The notes: generated from the sequence alone by a model not told the origin. A DNA stretch of 64,000 nucleotides from Niallia sp052318935 (GCA_052318935.1 JBQRKO010000005.1), one strand, 5' to 3'; numbered from the stretch's first letter, positions 7,756 to 17,506 are shown. Program-made: numbers and translations.

Positions 7756-10380
7756 TTGACAAAAAAGCTCATTTTAATAGATGGAAACAGCATTGCTTAT
7801 CGTGCCTTTTTTGCACTGCCGCTTTTAAATAATGATAAAGGGGTGCATACTAACGCAGTTTATGGGTTTACGATGATGTTAATGAAAATATTAGAAGATG
7901 AAAAGCCGAGTAATGTACTGGTAGCATTTGATGCAGGTAAAACAACTTTTCGGCATAATACATTCAGTGAATATAAAGGAGGCCGCCAAAAGACACCTCC
8001 TGAATTATCGGAACAATTTCCATACATTAGAGAATTGTTGAATGCATTTGGCATCCGCCATTATGAATTGGAGAATTATGAAGCAGATGACATAATCGGG
8101 ACGTTATCCTTGCAAGGAGAAAAAGAAGGCTATGAAGTCATCGTAATCTCTGGTGACAAGGATTTAACCCAGTTAAGCTCTGAAAAAACAACGGTGTATA
8201 TTACAAAAAAAGGTATCACGGACATAGAAACGTATACCCCAAATCATATTCAAGAAAAATACGGTTTAAAACCAGAACAAATCATTGATATGAAAGGGTT
8301 GATGGGCGACAGCTCTGATAATATTCCCGGCGTTCCAGGTGTAGGAGAAAAGACGGCCATTAAGCTTCTAAAAGAATTCCAAACACTAGAAACTCTATTG
8401 CAGTCGATTGATCAAGTGAGTGGGAAAAAATTAAAAGAGAAGCTGGAAGAATTTAAAGACCAGGCAATCATGAGTAAAGAACTTGCTACGATTACAAGAG
8501 AAGCGCCACTGGCAATTGGCTTAAATGAAGTGGAGTATCCTGGTATGCAGGCAGACAAGTTAAAGGGAATCTTTAAAGAACTAGGGTTTAATTCCTTGTT
8601 AGCAAAATTAGGAGACGATGTTGCAGAAGAGGAAGTAAGCCTTGATAAGATAGAGTATAAGGAAGTAATTGAAATTTCTAAAGACATTTTTGCAGATGAA
8701 AACGTAATGTATGTAGAAATACTAGACGATAACTATCATTATGCTCCTATTATCGGTCTTTCCCTAGTAAACGAAAAAGGTGCATTCTATCTTCCGATAA
8801 AGCTTGTACTAGAATCTGAAGTTTTCAAAGAGTGGGCAGAAGATGAAACAAGCAAAAAAATTGTGTACGATGCAAAACGTTCCGAAGTGTCTTTAAGGCA
8901 TAAAGGGATTCATTTAAAGGGCATCACGTTTGATGTTTTACTTGCAGCCTATATAGCAGATCCTTCTGTCACCATTGAAGACGTTGCATCGGTTGCCAAA
9001 AAATACGGATATATGAATATCCAATCAGATGAAGCATTTTATGGAAAAGGTGCAAAACGAAAAGTACCAGAAGAAGCTATCCTTTCTGAACATCTAGTTC
9101 GAAAAACGCTGGCACTTGCAGCAATAATTGACAAAATGGAAGAAGAACTAAAAGAAAACGGACAAGAAGCATTATTTTATGATTTAGAAATGCCGTTAAG
9201 CCTTGTGCTTGCAGATATGGAGTTTACAGGAATTAAAGTGGATTTAGACAGACTCCAAACAATGGGCGCAGAAATTAATGAGCGATTAAAAGAAATTGAA
9301 AGCCGCATTTATGAATTAGCTGGAGAAACGTTTAATATTAATTCGCCGAAACAGCTTGGTGTTATTCTTTTTGAAAAACTTGGTTTGCCTGTTATTAAAA
9401 AAACAAAAACGGGCTATTCTACTTCAGCAGATGTACTCGATCAGCTAGCAAGTTCTCATGAAGTCATTGGAGAAATTTTAAACTATCGACAATTAGGAAA
9501 ACTTCAATCAACGTATATTGAAGGACTGCAAAAAGTGGTTCATAACAGTAAAATACACACTCGTTTTAATCAAGCATTAACACAAACAGGACGGTTAAGT
9601 TCAACAGATCCGAACCTACAAAATATCCCGATTCGTTTAGAAGAAGGAAGAAAAATTAGACAAGCGTTTGTGCCTTCAGAAGAGGGCTGGATTGTTTTTG
9701 CGGCGGATTATAGTCAAATCGAGCTGCGAGTTCTAGCAGATATAGCGAATGACGAAAAATTGATTGAAGCATTTAAAGAAGACCACGATATTCATACAGA
9801 AACAGCGATGTCTGTTTTTCATGTGGACGCGGATGAAGTAACTTCTAATATGCGTAGACATGCAAAAGCAGTTAACTTTGGCATTGTGTATGGAATTAGT
9901 GACTATGGTTTATCACAAAGCCTTCATATCACAAGAAAAGAAGCAGCAAGGTTTATTGAACGGTATTTAGAAAGCTACCCTGGTGTAAAAAATTATATGG
10001 AGGAAATTGTTGCTGACGCAAAACAACAAGGTTTTGTATCCACATTGCTTCATAGAAGAAGATATTTGCCTGAGATTACGAGCAGAAACTTTAATGTAAG
10101 AAGCTTTGCAGAAAGAACGGCGATGAATACACCGATTCAAGGAAGTGCTGCGGACATTATTAAAAAAGCTATGATTGAAATGGCGAAGCGTATAGAAGCA
10201 GAAGGTTTAAAAACACGATTATTATTACAAGTGCATGATGAATTAATATTCGAAGCGCCAAAAGATGAAATTGAAAAGTTAAAAGAAGTCGTTCCTGATG
10301 TAATGGAACATGCAGTAGAATTAAAAGTCCCATTAAAAGTGGATTATTCATACGGAGATACATGGTTTGATGCAAAGTAA
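7756..10380 (+). CDS. polA: DNA polymerase I
   Basis: Repair and Okazaki-fragment polymerase, 874 residues (B. subtilis 880). The N-terminal 5'-3' exonuclease domain (about 1-290) has KLILIDGNSIAYRAFFALP, ADDIIGTL, VISGDKDLTQL and the H3TH segment IPGVPGVGEKTA. The central region is the 3'-5' exonuclease fold; as in other Bacillus Pol I it appears not to keep the full acidic catalytic set. The polymerase domain (about 470-874) shows motif A (FAADYSQIELRVLA), motif B (RRHAKAVNFGIVYGIS) and motif C (LLQVHDELIFEAP). TTG 7756 has Shine-Dalgarno AAGGAGG. mutM follows 20 bases on, so the two are probably one repair operon. Confidence 0.96.
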   Translation: MTKKLILIDGNSIAYRAFFALPLLNNDKGVHTNAVYGFTMMLMKILEDEKPSNVLVAFDAGKTTFRHNTFSEYKGGRQKTPPELSEQFPYIRELLNAFGIRHYELENYEADDIIGTLSLQGEKEGYEVIVISGDKDLTQLSSEKTTVYITKKGITDIETYTPNHIQEKYGLKPEQIIDMKGLMGDSSDNIPGVPGVGEKTAIKLLKEFQTLETLLQSIDQVSGKKLKEKLEEFKDQAIMSKELATITREAPLAIGLNEVEYPGMQADKLKGIFKELGFNSLLAKLGDDVAEEEVSLDKIEYKEVIEISKDIFADENVMYVEILDDNYHYAPIIGLSLVNEKGAFYLPIKLVLESEVFKEWAEDETSKKIVYDAKRSEVSLRHKGIHLKGITFDVLLAAYIADPSVTIEDVASVAKKYGYMNIQSDEAFYGKGAKRKVPEEAILSEHLVRKTLALAAIIDKMEEELKENGQEALFYDLEMPLSLVLADMEFTGIKVDLDRLQTMGAEINERLKEIESRIYELAGETFNINSPKQLGVILFEKLGLPVIKKTKTGYSTSADVLDQLASSHEVIGEILNYRQLGKLQSTYIEGLQKVVHNSKIHTRFNQALTQTGRLSSTDPNLQNIPIRLEEGRKIRQAFVPSEEGWIVFAADYSQIELRVLADIANDEKLIEAFKEDHDIHTETAMSVFHVDADEVTSNMRRHAKAVNFGIVYGISDYGLSQSLHITRKEAARFIERYLESYPGVKNYMEEIVADAKQQGFVSTLLHRRRYLPEITSRNFNVRSFAERTAMNTPIQGSAADIIKKAMIEMAKRIEAEGLKTRLLLQVHDELIFEAPKDEIEKLKEVVPDVMEHAVELKVPLKVDYSYGDTWFDAK

Positions 10381-10400
10381 AGGAAATGAGGAGAAAACTA

Positions 10401-11225
10401 TTGCCAGAATTACCTGAAGTGGAAACAGTCAGAAGAACATTAAAAGAACTAACGCTGCACAAGGTTATAAAAGAAGTCGTTGTTTCTTGGGCAAAAATGA
10501 TAAAAAAACCAGAAAATGTCGAAGAATTTTCTGATGCATTAGTTGGACAAACAATAGAAGATGTACAAAGAAGAGGAAAGTTTTTATTAATTGTTACGAC
10601 CGATTTTACGATTGTATCGCATTTACGGATGGAAGGGCGTTATGGCGTATTTTCAGCTGACGATCCAGTTGATAAGCATACTCATGTTATTTTTTATTTT
10701 GAAGATGGTACAGAATTGCGCTATAAGGACGTTCGTAAGTTTGGAACGATGCATTTATTTAAAAAAGGGGAAGAGCATCATTCATTGCCTCTGTCTCAAC
10801 TTGGACCGGAACCATTTGACAGCTCCTTTACGATCATGAATTTTAAAGAAAGATTAGCAAAAACGACAAGAAGCATAAAAACAGCTTTATTGGATCAAAA
10901 AATAGTCGTAGGTTTAGGAAATATTTATGTTGATGAAGCGTTGTTTAGAAGTCGCATCCATCCAGAAAGAATAGCAAATACATTAAATGACGAAGAAATC
11001 GACTGTTTATACAAAGAAATTATTGCTACATTATCAGAAGCCGTGGAAAAGGGAGGAAGTACGATTCGCTCTTATGTAAATTCTCAAGGGCAAATTGGTA
11101 TGTTTCAGCTTGAACTGTATGTTTACGGCCGAAAAGGAGAAGCATGCAAAAATTGTGGCACGACATTAGAGAGAACCATTGTCGGAGGCAGAGGAACCGT
11201 ATATTGCCCTGATTGTCAAAAGTAA
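10401..11225 (+). CDS. mutM: Formamidopyrimidine-DNA glycosylase
   Basis: Base-excision glycosylase and AP lyase that removes 8-oxoguanine and FapyG. The start is TTG 10401, not the ATG at 10386: proline 2 must be N-terminal for catalysis, and this start gives MPELPEVETVRRTL, with GAGGAG at 10388-10393 as Shine-Dalgarno. The length is 274. The C-terminal zinc finger has all four cysteines (CKNCG ... CPDCQ), and the helix-two-turn-helix region contains GLGNIYVDEALF. It lies just behind polA, as in B. subtilis. Confidence 0.95.
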   Translation: MPELPEVETVRRTLKELTLHKVIKEVVVSWAKMIKKPENVEEFSDALVGQTIEDVQRRGKFLLIVTTDFTIVSHLRMEGRYGVFSADDPVDKHTHVIFYFEDGTELRYKDVRKFGTMHLFKKGEEHHSLPLSQLGPEPFDSSFTIMNFKERLAKTTRSIKTALLDQKIVVGLGNIYVDEALFRSRIHPERIANTLNDEEIDCLYKEIIATLSEAVEKGGSTIRSYVNSQGQIGMFQLELYVYGRKGEACKNCGTTLERTIVGGRGTVYCPDCQK

Positions 11226-11230
11226 TAAAA

Positions 11231-11342
11231 GTCCGTGTTCAAAAAGGTAAAAAATTAGAAGCAAGAAGGTCGAGGCGGAGTAGCTAAGCAAGCTGACGAA
11301 GAAATTCGACAGCTATTTTTCCCGGACTTTTTGAACATCCTT
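11231..11342 (+). repeat. Family C intergenic repeat
   Basis: About 112 bases with terminal inverted GTTCAAAAAG (11237) and CTTTTTGAAC (about 11329-11338). The interior carries GAAGCAAGAAGGTCGAGGCG and GAAATTCGACAGC. It resembles a common Bacillus intergenic element. Related copies are at 7515 (partial) and 47062, and a left-end scrap lies at about 12069. Confidence 0.75.
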
Positions 11343-11430
11343 TAAAAGAGAAAATCCATTACTTATTTAACATTGGATGGGCTCCTTCCATATATTATAG
11401 TACTATTCATTAGGAAGGGGCTTTTTTCAT

Positions 11431-12066
11431 ATGGCACAAGTAATTTCTCTTATTTTGCTGGCACTAGCTGTAAGTATCGATAACTTTAGTGTAGGTTTCA
11501 CTTATGGTCTTAGAAAAATGAAGATACCTTTTAAATCAATCTTCATTATTGCTTGCTGCTCAGGATTTACATTATTAGTGGGAATGTTTTTTGGGCATGT
11601 GATTTCCCGCATATTTTCTCCAAACTTTGCAGAAAGTATCGGCGGTTTTATTTTAATATTATTAGGCATTTGGATTTTATTTCAATTTTTCCGGCCTTCA
11701 AAGGAAAAAGAAGTATTAACACATGAAAAAAATATTATTAATTTTGAGATTAAGTCCCTTGGTATTGTTATTAATATATTAAAAAAGCCAATGTCTGCTG
11801 ATTTTGATAACTCTGGTACGATAACTGGAATGGAAGCAGTCGTACTAGGGCTTGCATTATCTTTAGATGCATTTGGTGCGGGGATAGGCGCCTCTATGCT
11901 AGGGTTTTCTCCTGTTTATTTAACCATTGCTGTTATTGGGATGAGTACTTCTTTTGTTTCTTTGGGAATAATAGGAGGATCTTTTTTTTCGAAAAAGAGC
12001 TTCATGGAGAAATTTTCTTTTATTCCTGGTGTTATTTTAATTATTATCGGCATTTTTAAATTATAG
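11431..12066 (+). CDS. ytaF: Sporulation membrane protein YtaF (MntP-like fold)
   Basis: Integral membrane protein of 211 residues with six hydrophobic segments arranged as two similar halves. Each half begins with a related motif (LALAVSIDNFSVGFTYG near 11-27; LGLALSLDAFGAGIGAS near 139-155). This duplicated S-x-D pattern is typical of the MntP/YtaF group, related to manganese exporters. B. subtilis YtaF is annotated as a putative sporulation protein and lies in the same place between mutM and coaE. Shine-Dalgarno is AGGAAGGGG. The transported substrate, if any, cannot be read from the sequence. Confidence 0.88.
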   Translation: MAQVISLILLALAVSIDNFSVGFTYGLRKMKIPFKSIFIIACCSGFTLLVGMFFGHVISRIFSPNFAESIGGFILILLGIWILFQFFRPSKEKEVLTHEKNIINFEIKSLGIVINILKKPMSADFDNSGTITGMEAVVLGLALSLDAFGAGIGASMLGFSPVYLTIAVIGMSTSFVSLGIIGGSFFSKKSFMEKFSFIPGVILIIIGIFKL

Positions 12067-12143
12067 AGGTTGTTCAAAAAGTTTCAAGATCTCTTTCAAA
12101 ACAGCATTAAAAGAGCAAAATTAGAAAAAAGGCAGGAATCATA

Positions 12144-12743
12144 ATGACATTAATTGTGGGGCTGACAGGTGGCATTGCCAGTGGGAAAAGTACTATTTCA
12201 GCTTATTTTCAATCACTAAATTTCCCCGTTATTGATGCAGATGTAGAAGCACGGCTTGCAGTAGAAGCAGGTGAACCGGCATATAATGCCATTGTTGCAC
12301 ATTTTGGAACCAGTATTCTTCAAAAAGATGGCAGCATAAATAGAGGGAAGCTTGGTGAAATTGTTTTTAACAATGAAAAGGAAAGAAAAGTATTAAACAG
12401 TATCGTTCATCCAGAAGTGCGAAAAAGGATGGATGAAAAGAAAAAAAAGGCGATGGAAGATGAAGCCAAGATGGTTATTTTAGATATTCCGCTATTATTT
12501 GAAAATAACTTACATAAGGGCTGCGATCAAACAATCCTCGTTTATGTGGAAGAAGAAATTCAAATAAAACGGTTAATGAAAAGAAACAAACTTTCTTATG
12601 AAGAAGCAGTGCTAAGAATTCAAGCGCAAATGCTGCTAACAGAAAAACGTGCTTTAGCAGATGAATTAATTGATAATAATGGAACAATAGAAGGTGCGAA
12701 AATGCAGGCAAAAAACATTTTAAAAAAATGGGGCATATTGTAA
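12144..12743 (+). CDS. coaE: Dephospho-CoA kinase
   Basis: Final step of coenzyme A synthesis: ATP-dependent phosphorylation of dephospho-CoA. The P-loop GLTGGIASGKST is at residues 6-17. The CoA-binding region has FPVIDADVEAR, and a middle motif VILDIPLLFENNL follows. The 199-residue length is typical. ATG 12144 is preceded by AAGGCAGGA. Its place after mutM and ytaF is conserved, but gapB and speD, which in B. subtilis lie between coaE and nrdR, are not here. Confidence 0.95.
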   Translation: MTLIVGLTGGIASGKSTISAYFQSLNFPVIDADVEARLAVEAGEPAYNAIVAHFGTSILQKDGSINRGKLGEIVFNNEKERKVLNSIVHPEVRKRMDEKKKKAMEDEAKMVILDIPLLFENNLHKGCDQTILVYVEEEIQIKRLMKRNKLSYEEAVLRIQAQMLLTEKRALADELIDNNGTIEGAKMQAKNILKKWGIL

Positions 12744-12800
12744 GTGTTGAATATAGAAATGAAGTTTTGCGAATGAAGAGCGGATGACAGCGAATCAAGA

Positions 12801-12875
12801 CTACTTTTGTGTAAAAGTGGAGTCGTGAGAACATCTTTTTTGGGCTGGTCAAAGCGCTTTCGTTTTTCTTATAAG
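12801..12875 (+). repeat. Degenerate right end of repeat family A
   Basis: AAAAGTGGAGTCGTGAGAACATCTTTTTTGGGCTGGTCAAAGCGCTTTCG with TTTTTCTTATAAG follows the right half of family A with many substitutions. The left half (GTCTAGCTCC...) is missing. Confidence 0.55.
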
Positions 12876-12971
12876 AAATCCTCACAATTACTTGTACAAA
12901 TAATTACTTTTCTATAAGATGATAGTAAGTATCAATACATTGCGAAACAATGAATTCGGGAGTTGATAAAG

Positions 12972-13427
12972 ATGAGATGTCCTTCATGTCAACATAACAA
13001 TACTCGTGTTCTTGATTCACGACCTGTTGATGATAGTCGCTCGATCCGAAGAAGAAGAGAGTGTGAAGTTTGCGGATATCGCTTTACTACTTTTGAAAAA
13101 GTAGAAGAAATCCCTTTAATAGTTGTGAAAAAAGAAGGCACACGGGAAGAGTTTAGCCGTGATAAAATATTACGAGGACTAATAAGAGCATGTGAAAAAA
13201 GACCGGTTGCGTTAAAACAATTGGAAGAAATAACAGCAATAGTAGAAAAAGAGCTTCGCAGCAATGCTGTTTCAGAAGTTAAAAGTGACATTATCGGCGA
13301 AATGGTGATGGATCGACTGGCAGAAGTGGATGAAGTGGCATATGTGCGTTTTGCTTCTGTTTATCGCCAATTTAAAGACATTAATGTCTTTATCAATGAG
13401 TTAAAGGAATTAATCAAAAAAGATTAG
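12972..13427 (+). CDS. nrdR: Transcriptional repressor NrdR
   Basis: Nucleotide-sensing repressor of ribonucleotide reductase genes. The N-terminal zinc ribbon has cysteines in MRCPSCQHNNT and ECEVCGYRF, separated by the basic stretch SRSIRRRREC. An ATP-cone domain occupies about 46-136 (PLIVVKKEGTREEFSRDKIL). ATG 12972 is preferred over an in-frame TTG at 12963 because GGGAG at 12958-12962 is well spaced for it and the N-terminus then matches the family. Length is 151. It precedes dnaB as in B. subtilis. Confidence 0.95.
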   Translation: MRCPSCQHNNTRVLDSRPVDDSRSIRRRRECEVCGYRFTTFEKVEEIPLIVVKKEGTREEFSRDKILRGLIRACEKRPVALKQLEEITAIVEKELRSNAVSEVKSDIIGEMVMDRLAEVDEVAYVRFASVYRQFKDINVFINELKELIKKD

Positions 13428-13494
13428 TTTATGTTCTGTTTCTAACAAATGGAATGATGGTGAAATAGTTTATAATTCACATTATTTCCTAAAA

Positions 13495-13528
13495 GGGAGC
13501 TAAAGGATTCTTTGGCTCTTTTTTGAAT
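13495..13528 (+). terminator. Terminator after nrdR
   Basis: GGGAGCTAAAG pairs with CTTTGGCTC and is followed by TTTTTT. Confidence 0.6.
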
Positions 13529-13586
13529 TTTAGCATTTCTGTTTCAATAATAAGTGGAATTGGAAGAGGGAGGGATAAGCTGAAAT

Positions 13587-14987
13587 ATGGCACAACATTG
13601 GCAAGACTTGCTTCCAATTGATAGGTATCATGTAGCTGTTAATGGTTTATTAAATGATTATGATCGGAAAATAATTACCTTTCTATATCAGCCTTTAATC
13701 GGTACGTATTGCATCAGTTTATATATGACATTATGGGCAGAGGTGGAAGAAAATCGGCTTTGGTCTACATCTAATTCTCATCATAGCTTAATGAATTTTA
13801 TGAATTGTGGATTAAAAGAGATTTATGAAGCCAGGTTAAAGTTAGAAGGTATTGGACTATTAAAATCATTTATGAAAAAAGAAGATGAAAATCGCACCTT
13901 TATTTATGAAATACAGCCTCCATTAACACCTGAACAATTTTTTCTAGATGGTATGTTAAATGTTTATCTTTATCGGAAAATAGGGAAGGCACAATATGGC
14001 CGTTTAAAACGATTCTTTTCCGATCAAAGCAAGCCGGATGCTGGTGATTATCAATCTGTAACAAAAGCATTTCAAGATGTATTTACATCCGATCATAATC
14101 GTATTATTCAGTCCAATTATGAATTGGAAAAAGAAGATAAGCTAGAAGAAGAGTCCGTTTATATGGGAAGACAGGAGCAAAATGGGATTCAAATTCAAAA
14201 TAGCTCTTTTGATTTTGACCTGCTTTTTGCAGGGCTGCATGATTCATTAATATCAAAAAAAGCGTTTACGAAAAAGGTGCTTGATGCCATTCAAAACCTG
14301 GCATTTTTATATGGGATTGATGCGATTCAAATGAAAAATATTGTCATTAGTGCCATCAATCAATCGGATGATATTGATATAGAAGAGCTTAGGATTTCTG
14401 CAAGAGATTGGTATCAATTTCAGCATAATGATCTGCTGCCGATGCTAGTAGATCGAACCCAGCCTCAGATGCATCAAATGAAAATGGAAAAACCAACAAC
14501 AAAAGAAGAAGAGTTGTTGCATTACTTGGATCGTACATCCCCAAGACAGCTTTTAAAGGATATATCTGGCGGTGCTGATCCATCGAAAGCCGATTTGCAA
14601 ATTATTGAGGAAATCATGTTTACTCAAAAGTTATTACCTGGTGTAATAAATGTTCTCATTCAGTATGTTATGCTGAAAACAGATATGAAACTGACAAAAG
14701 GTTATATGGAAAAAATTGCTGGACAATGGGTAAGGAAGAATATCCGTACCGTAAAAGATGCGATGGATCTTGCCAAAAAAGAACATCTGCAATATTTAGA
14801 ATGGGCACAAGGGAAAAATAAGAAACAAACAACCTCTAGGAAAAAAGCTATTCGAACAGAAAAGATTCCAGAATGGTTCGGAGAAGAGCAAGAATCTGGA
14901 AATAATAATCATGAGCGAAATGAAAGTGAAGACTTTTTAAAGATTAAACAAGAGCTGGAAGAAGAAATAAAAAATTTAAGAAAATAG
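13587..14987 (+). CDS. dnaB: Replication initiation and membrane attachment protein DnaB
   Basis: Helicase-loading protein of Firmicutes (not the helicase itself), which with DnaD and DnaI loads the replicative helicase at oriC. Length is 466 (B. subtilis 472). The N-terminal winged-helix DDBH1 part (about 1-130) has LPIDRYHVAVNGLLNDYDRK, and the C-terminal DDBH2 region near 315-400 carries the degenerate YxxxIxxxW-type signature around YMEKIAGQWVRKNIRTV. The tail is lysine- and glutamate-rich. The stop directly precedes dnaI, so the genes are translationally linked. Confidence 0.93.
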   Translation: MAQHWQDLLPIDRYHVAVNGLLNDYDRKIITFLYQPLIGTYCISLYMTLWAEVEENRLWSTSNSHHSLMNFMNCGLKEIYEARLKLEGIGLLKSFMKKEDENRTFIYEIQPPLTPEQFFLDGMLNVYLYRKIGKAQYGRLKRFFSDQSKPDAGDYQSVTKAFQDVFTSDHNRIIQSNYELEKEDKLEEESVYMGRQEQNGIQIQNSSFDFDLLFAGLHDSLISKKAFTKKVLDAIQNLAFLYGIDAIQMKNIVISAINQSDDIDIEELRISARDWYQFQHNDLLPMLVDRTQPQMHQMKMEKPTTKEEELLHYLDRTSPRQLLKDISGGADPSKADLQIIEEIMFTQKLLPGVINVLIQYVMLKTDMKLTKGYMEKIAGQWVRKNIRTVKDAMDLAKKEHLQYLEWAQGKNKKQTTSRKKAIRTEKIPEWFGEEQESGNNNHERNESEDFLKIKQELEEEIKNLRK

Positions 14988-15002
14988 GTGGTGAAGACGA
15001 TT

Positions 15003-15932
15003 GTGGAAAAAATAAATGATACGCTGCGTAAGCTGGGGGCAAACTCCAGCTTTCAGGAAAGATATAAGGTGATGAAACAAGAAGTGCTTAACCATCCAGA
15101 TGTACGAGCTTTTTTTCGTGAGCATGAAGAAGAACTTACATCAAATATGGTGGAACTTGGCATGAGCAAATTGTATGAGTTTGCTAATCAAAGTAAGGAA
15201 TGTAACAAATGCCCGAATCTGCAGTCTTGTATTAATATGATGAAAGGATATCATCCAAAACTCGTGATTATTAGAGGAGCAATTGATATTCAATATGATC
15301 GTTGTCCAAGAAAAGTGATGGAGGATAACCAGAAGAAAAAAGAAAAATTAATTCAAAGCTTATATGTTCCTAAGGATATACTAGAAGCTTCTTTCTCCAA
15401 TATGGATATTGGAGAAGATCGTACAGATGCTGTAAGGGCTGCTATTAATTTTGTAAAGCAGTACGAGCCTGGCCAAAGGCAAAAGGGAATTTATTTTTAT
15501 GGTAAATTCGGTGTCGGAAAGTCATATATTTTAGGCGCTATTGCCAATGAATTATCCCAAAAGCAAATTTCTTCCATGATTGTATACGTACCAGAGCTTT
15601 TTAGAGAAATGAAGAGTTCCATCGGTGACAGCACGTTAAACGAAAAATTAGAAAGAATAAAACGAGAGCCGATACTTATGCTAGACGATATCGGTGCTGA
15701 AACGATGTCGAGCTGGATTAGAGATGAAGTGCTTGGACCGATACTGCAATTCAGGATGTTGGAGAATTTACCAACTTTATTCACTTCTAATTTTGACTTT
15801 AGTGGATTAGAGCATCATTTAACCTATTCTCAAAGAGGAGAAGAGGAGAAGATGAAAGCGATGAGAGTGATGGAACGAATAAGATATTTAGCAAATCCTA
15901 TTCATGTAAAAGGACCAAATAAAAGAATGTAA
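15003..15932 (+). CDS. dnaI: Helicase loader DnaI
   Basis: AAA+ ATPase that loads the replicative helicase during primosome assembly. GTG 15003 is chosen because it gives MEKINDTLRKLG, parallel to B. subtilis MEPIGRSL, with GGTGGTGA overlapping the dnaB stop as Shine-Dalgarno. Length is 309 (B. subtilis 311). The N-terminal zinc-binding region has CNKCPNLQSC and later CP. Walker A is YGKFGVGKSY, Walker B is ILMLDDIGAE, and YSQRGEEEKMKAMRVMERI contains the arginine-finger region. It ends the nrdR-dnaB-dnaI group before a strong terminator. Confidence 0.95.
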   Translation: MEKINDTLRKLGANSSFQERYKVMKQEVLNHPDVRAFFREHEEELTSNMVELGMSKLYEFANQSKECNKCPNLQSCINMMKGYHPKLVIIRGAIDIQYDRCPRKVMEDNQKKKEKLIQSLYVPKDILEASFSNMDIGEDRTDAVRAAINFVKQYEPGQRQKGIYFYGKFGVGKSYILGAIANELSQKQISSMIVYVPELFREMKSSIGDSTLNEKLERIKREPILMLDDIGAETMSSWIRDEVLGPILQFRMLENLPTLFTSNFDFSGLEHHLTYSQRGEEEKMKAMRVMERIRYLANPIHVKGPNKRM

Positions 15933-15935
15933 TAA

Positions 15936-15989
15936 AAAAGCGGACATTTTCCAACAGTATAATACTGTGGGAAAATGTCCGCTTTTTTT
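15936..15989 (+). terminator. Strong terminator after dnaI
   Basis: AAGCGGACATTTTCC pairs with GGAAAATGTCCGC, an inner ACAGTAT/ATACTGT extends the stem, and seven T follow. Confidence 0.9.
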
Positions 15990-16086
15990 CTTGTAAATTT
16001 ACTTCTATTTTTCATATTTCCTCCATATACATGCTATCAGGGATTTCTTTAAAAAATTAGAATTAAATCGACTCAATTTAGATACC

Positions 16087-16212
16087 TGTCTAGCTCTGGC
16101 GCCTAGCCCCTGTGAAAAATAACCTCTTGTCTCTAAAAGTAAAAAACACTTTTTGAGTCAAGAGAGCATTTTTCTTCGGGGCTGATCAAGGCGCCTGCGC
16201 TTTTCTTATAAG
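16087..16212 (+). repeat. Family A intergenic repeat
   Basis: Full copy: GTCTAGCTCTGGCGCCTAGC at the left, TCTAAAAGTAAAAAACACTT in the middle, and TTCTTCGGGGCTGATCAAGG with GCTTTTCTTATAAGG at the right. It ends a few bases before the ytxC Shine-Dalgarno. Confidence 0.85.
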
Positions 16213-16223
16213 GGGGGATATGA

Positions 16224-17099
16224 TTGATTGAAATTACTTTTAAACATCTAGATGATGTGAAAAAATTAAAAAAACTCATTCATCATAAGTTCTACCATGT
16301 AGAATGGAAGGTAAATGATAATGAAGGAATAAATGAATATTTGTTAGTAATAGGTTGGAAAAAACCTTTTAATAATAGTAGAAATTTAAAAAAATTACAA
16401 ATGCTTTTTTTTCAATATATTTTAAACAATAAATGTGATGATTGGACAAAGGAAATATTAGCAAAGCAATATTTCTTTAAAGATGAAACGGAACAACGAC
16501 ATATAGTGGAAATTATGCATTCTTTAATAGAAGGAAAAAGAGAAGAACTGGAAAATTTAGTTCATGATGTGGATATAGAAGCATGTTTAACAGAAGCGAT
16601 TGAAGAAATATTTCAGGGGGATGTTTCCTTTTCTTTCGATTCTTTCGTTACTTTTCGTTTACGTACTTTTATGGAAGTATTAAAAAAATATATAGAAATC
16701 TCCATTGATGAATATAAAATGGAGCAGGAATATCAAGTGTTTATTCAAACTTTAAGGGATTTTTTATCCGATCGTGTTTCGAAAAAACAAACTATTCATG
16801 TTCTGCTTGATTTAGACATTCAATTTTATGACGAACATTACCGGGAAATGACACAACAAGACATAATGATGATGTGGGATAAAAAATTATTTGCTCATCA
16901 GTCGGTGTATATCGATCCTTTTTCCATCGGTCCACTTTTATCATTAGCTCCTAATAAAATTTATTTATATACAGAAGATAGAGAGCAGCCTATTGTTCGA
17001 ACAATTGTCAATATATTTGAAGAACGTGTGCAAATTTTAGGAAAACAAGACTTTTTTCAAGATGTCAGCATCCTTTCTCGCCGATTCGAACAGAAATAA
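16224..17099 (+). CDS. ytxC: Putative sporulation protein YtxC
   Basis: Protein of 291 residues matching the YtxC family (B. subtilis about 281) in length and in its place between dnaI and thrS. No enzymatic motif is visible. The protein is mixed helical, rich in lysine and glutamate, with FDSFVTFRLRTFMEVLKKYI near 140-160 typical of the family. TTG 16224 is used with Shine-Dalgarno AAGGGGGGA. Function is unknown; the family name reflects sporulation-linked annotation. Repeat A abuts the gene, and the thrS promoter begins about 50 bases after its stop. Confidence 0.85.
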   Translation: MIEITFKHLDDVKKLKKLIHHKFYHVEWKVNDNEGINEYLLVIGWKKPFNNSRNLKKLQMLFFQYILNNKCDDWTKEILAKQYFFKDETEQRHIVEIMHSLIEGKREELENLVHDVDIEACLTEAIEEIFQGDVSFSFDSFVTFRLRTFMEVLKKYIEISIDEYKMEQEYQVFIQTLRDFLSDRVSKKQTIHVLLDLDIQFYDEHYREMTQQDIMMMWDKKLFAHQSVYIDPFSIGPLLSLAPNKIYLYTEDREQPIVRTIVNIFEERVQILGKQDFFQDVSILSRRFEQK

Positions 17100-17150
17100 A
17101 GGATTGCCCTTGATTTTCTACCCTTTTAAGCATATAATAACGTACATAAA

Positions 17151-17179
17151 TTAACTATATTTTTGTTACATGTTATGAT
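17151..17179 (+). promoter_or_regulatory. thrS promoter
   Basis: -35 TTAACT (17151-17156), 17-base spacer, -10 TATGAT (17174-17179), directly ahead of the T-box leader. Confidence 0.65.
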
Positions 17180-17185
17180 GAGGAC

Positions 17186-17436
17186 AATAGTTTTCTTATA
17201 CGGTTCAAAGAGAGGGAAGATAGAGCTGAGAGCTTCCTAACACGATGAGATTACTTACCACCTTTAAACTTCAGCCAAGAACAGGTGATAAACCTAATTA
17301 ATGGTTGGCGGTTTGCAGCCGTTATCTGTTTTATCTAAGCCGTTTAAAAAGCATTTTTTAAGCGGGAATTAGGGTGGAACCACGTGCTTATAGATGATAT
17401 AACTCGTCCCTTTCTATTTAAGGGACGGGTTTTTTG
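17186..17436 (+). promoter_or_regulatory. T-box leader (threonine) of thrS
   Basis: Transcription-attenuating leader that reads uncharged tRNA-Thr. The T-box AGGGTGGAACCACG is at 17371-17384. The terminator stem (AACTCGTCCC with GGGACGGGTT and a T run) is at 17402-17436. In Stem I, TTACCACC at 17255-17262 offers the threonine codon ACC (17257-17259) as specifier, followed by ACC as in the pheS leader below. When tRNA-Thr is uncharged, antitermination would raise thrS expression. Confidence 0.9.
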
Positions 17437-17506
17437 TGTTTTCATTGGCCTTTTTAAAGTGTGTGGAACATCCTCTTCAACATGTTAATGAAAAGGAGGA
17501 ATTATC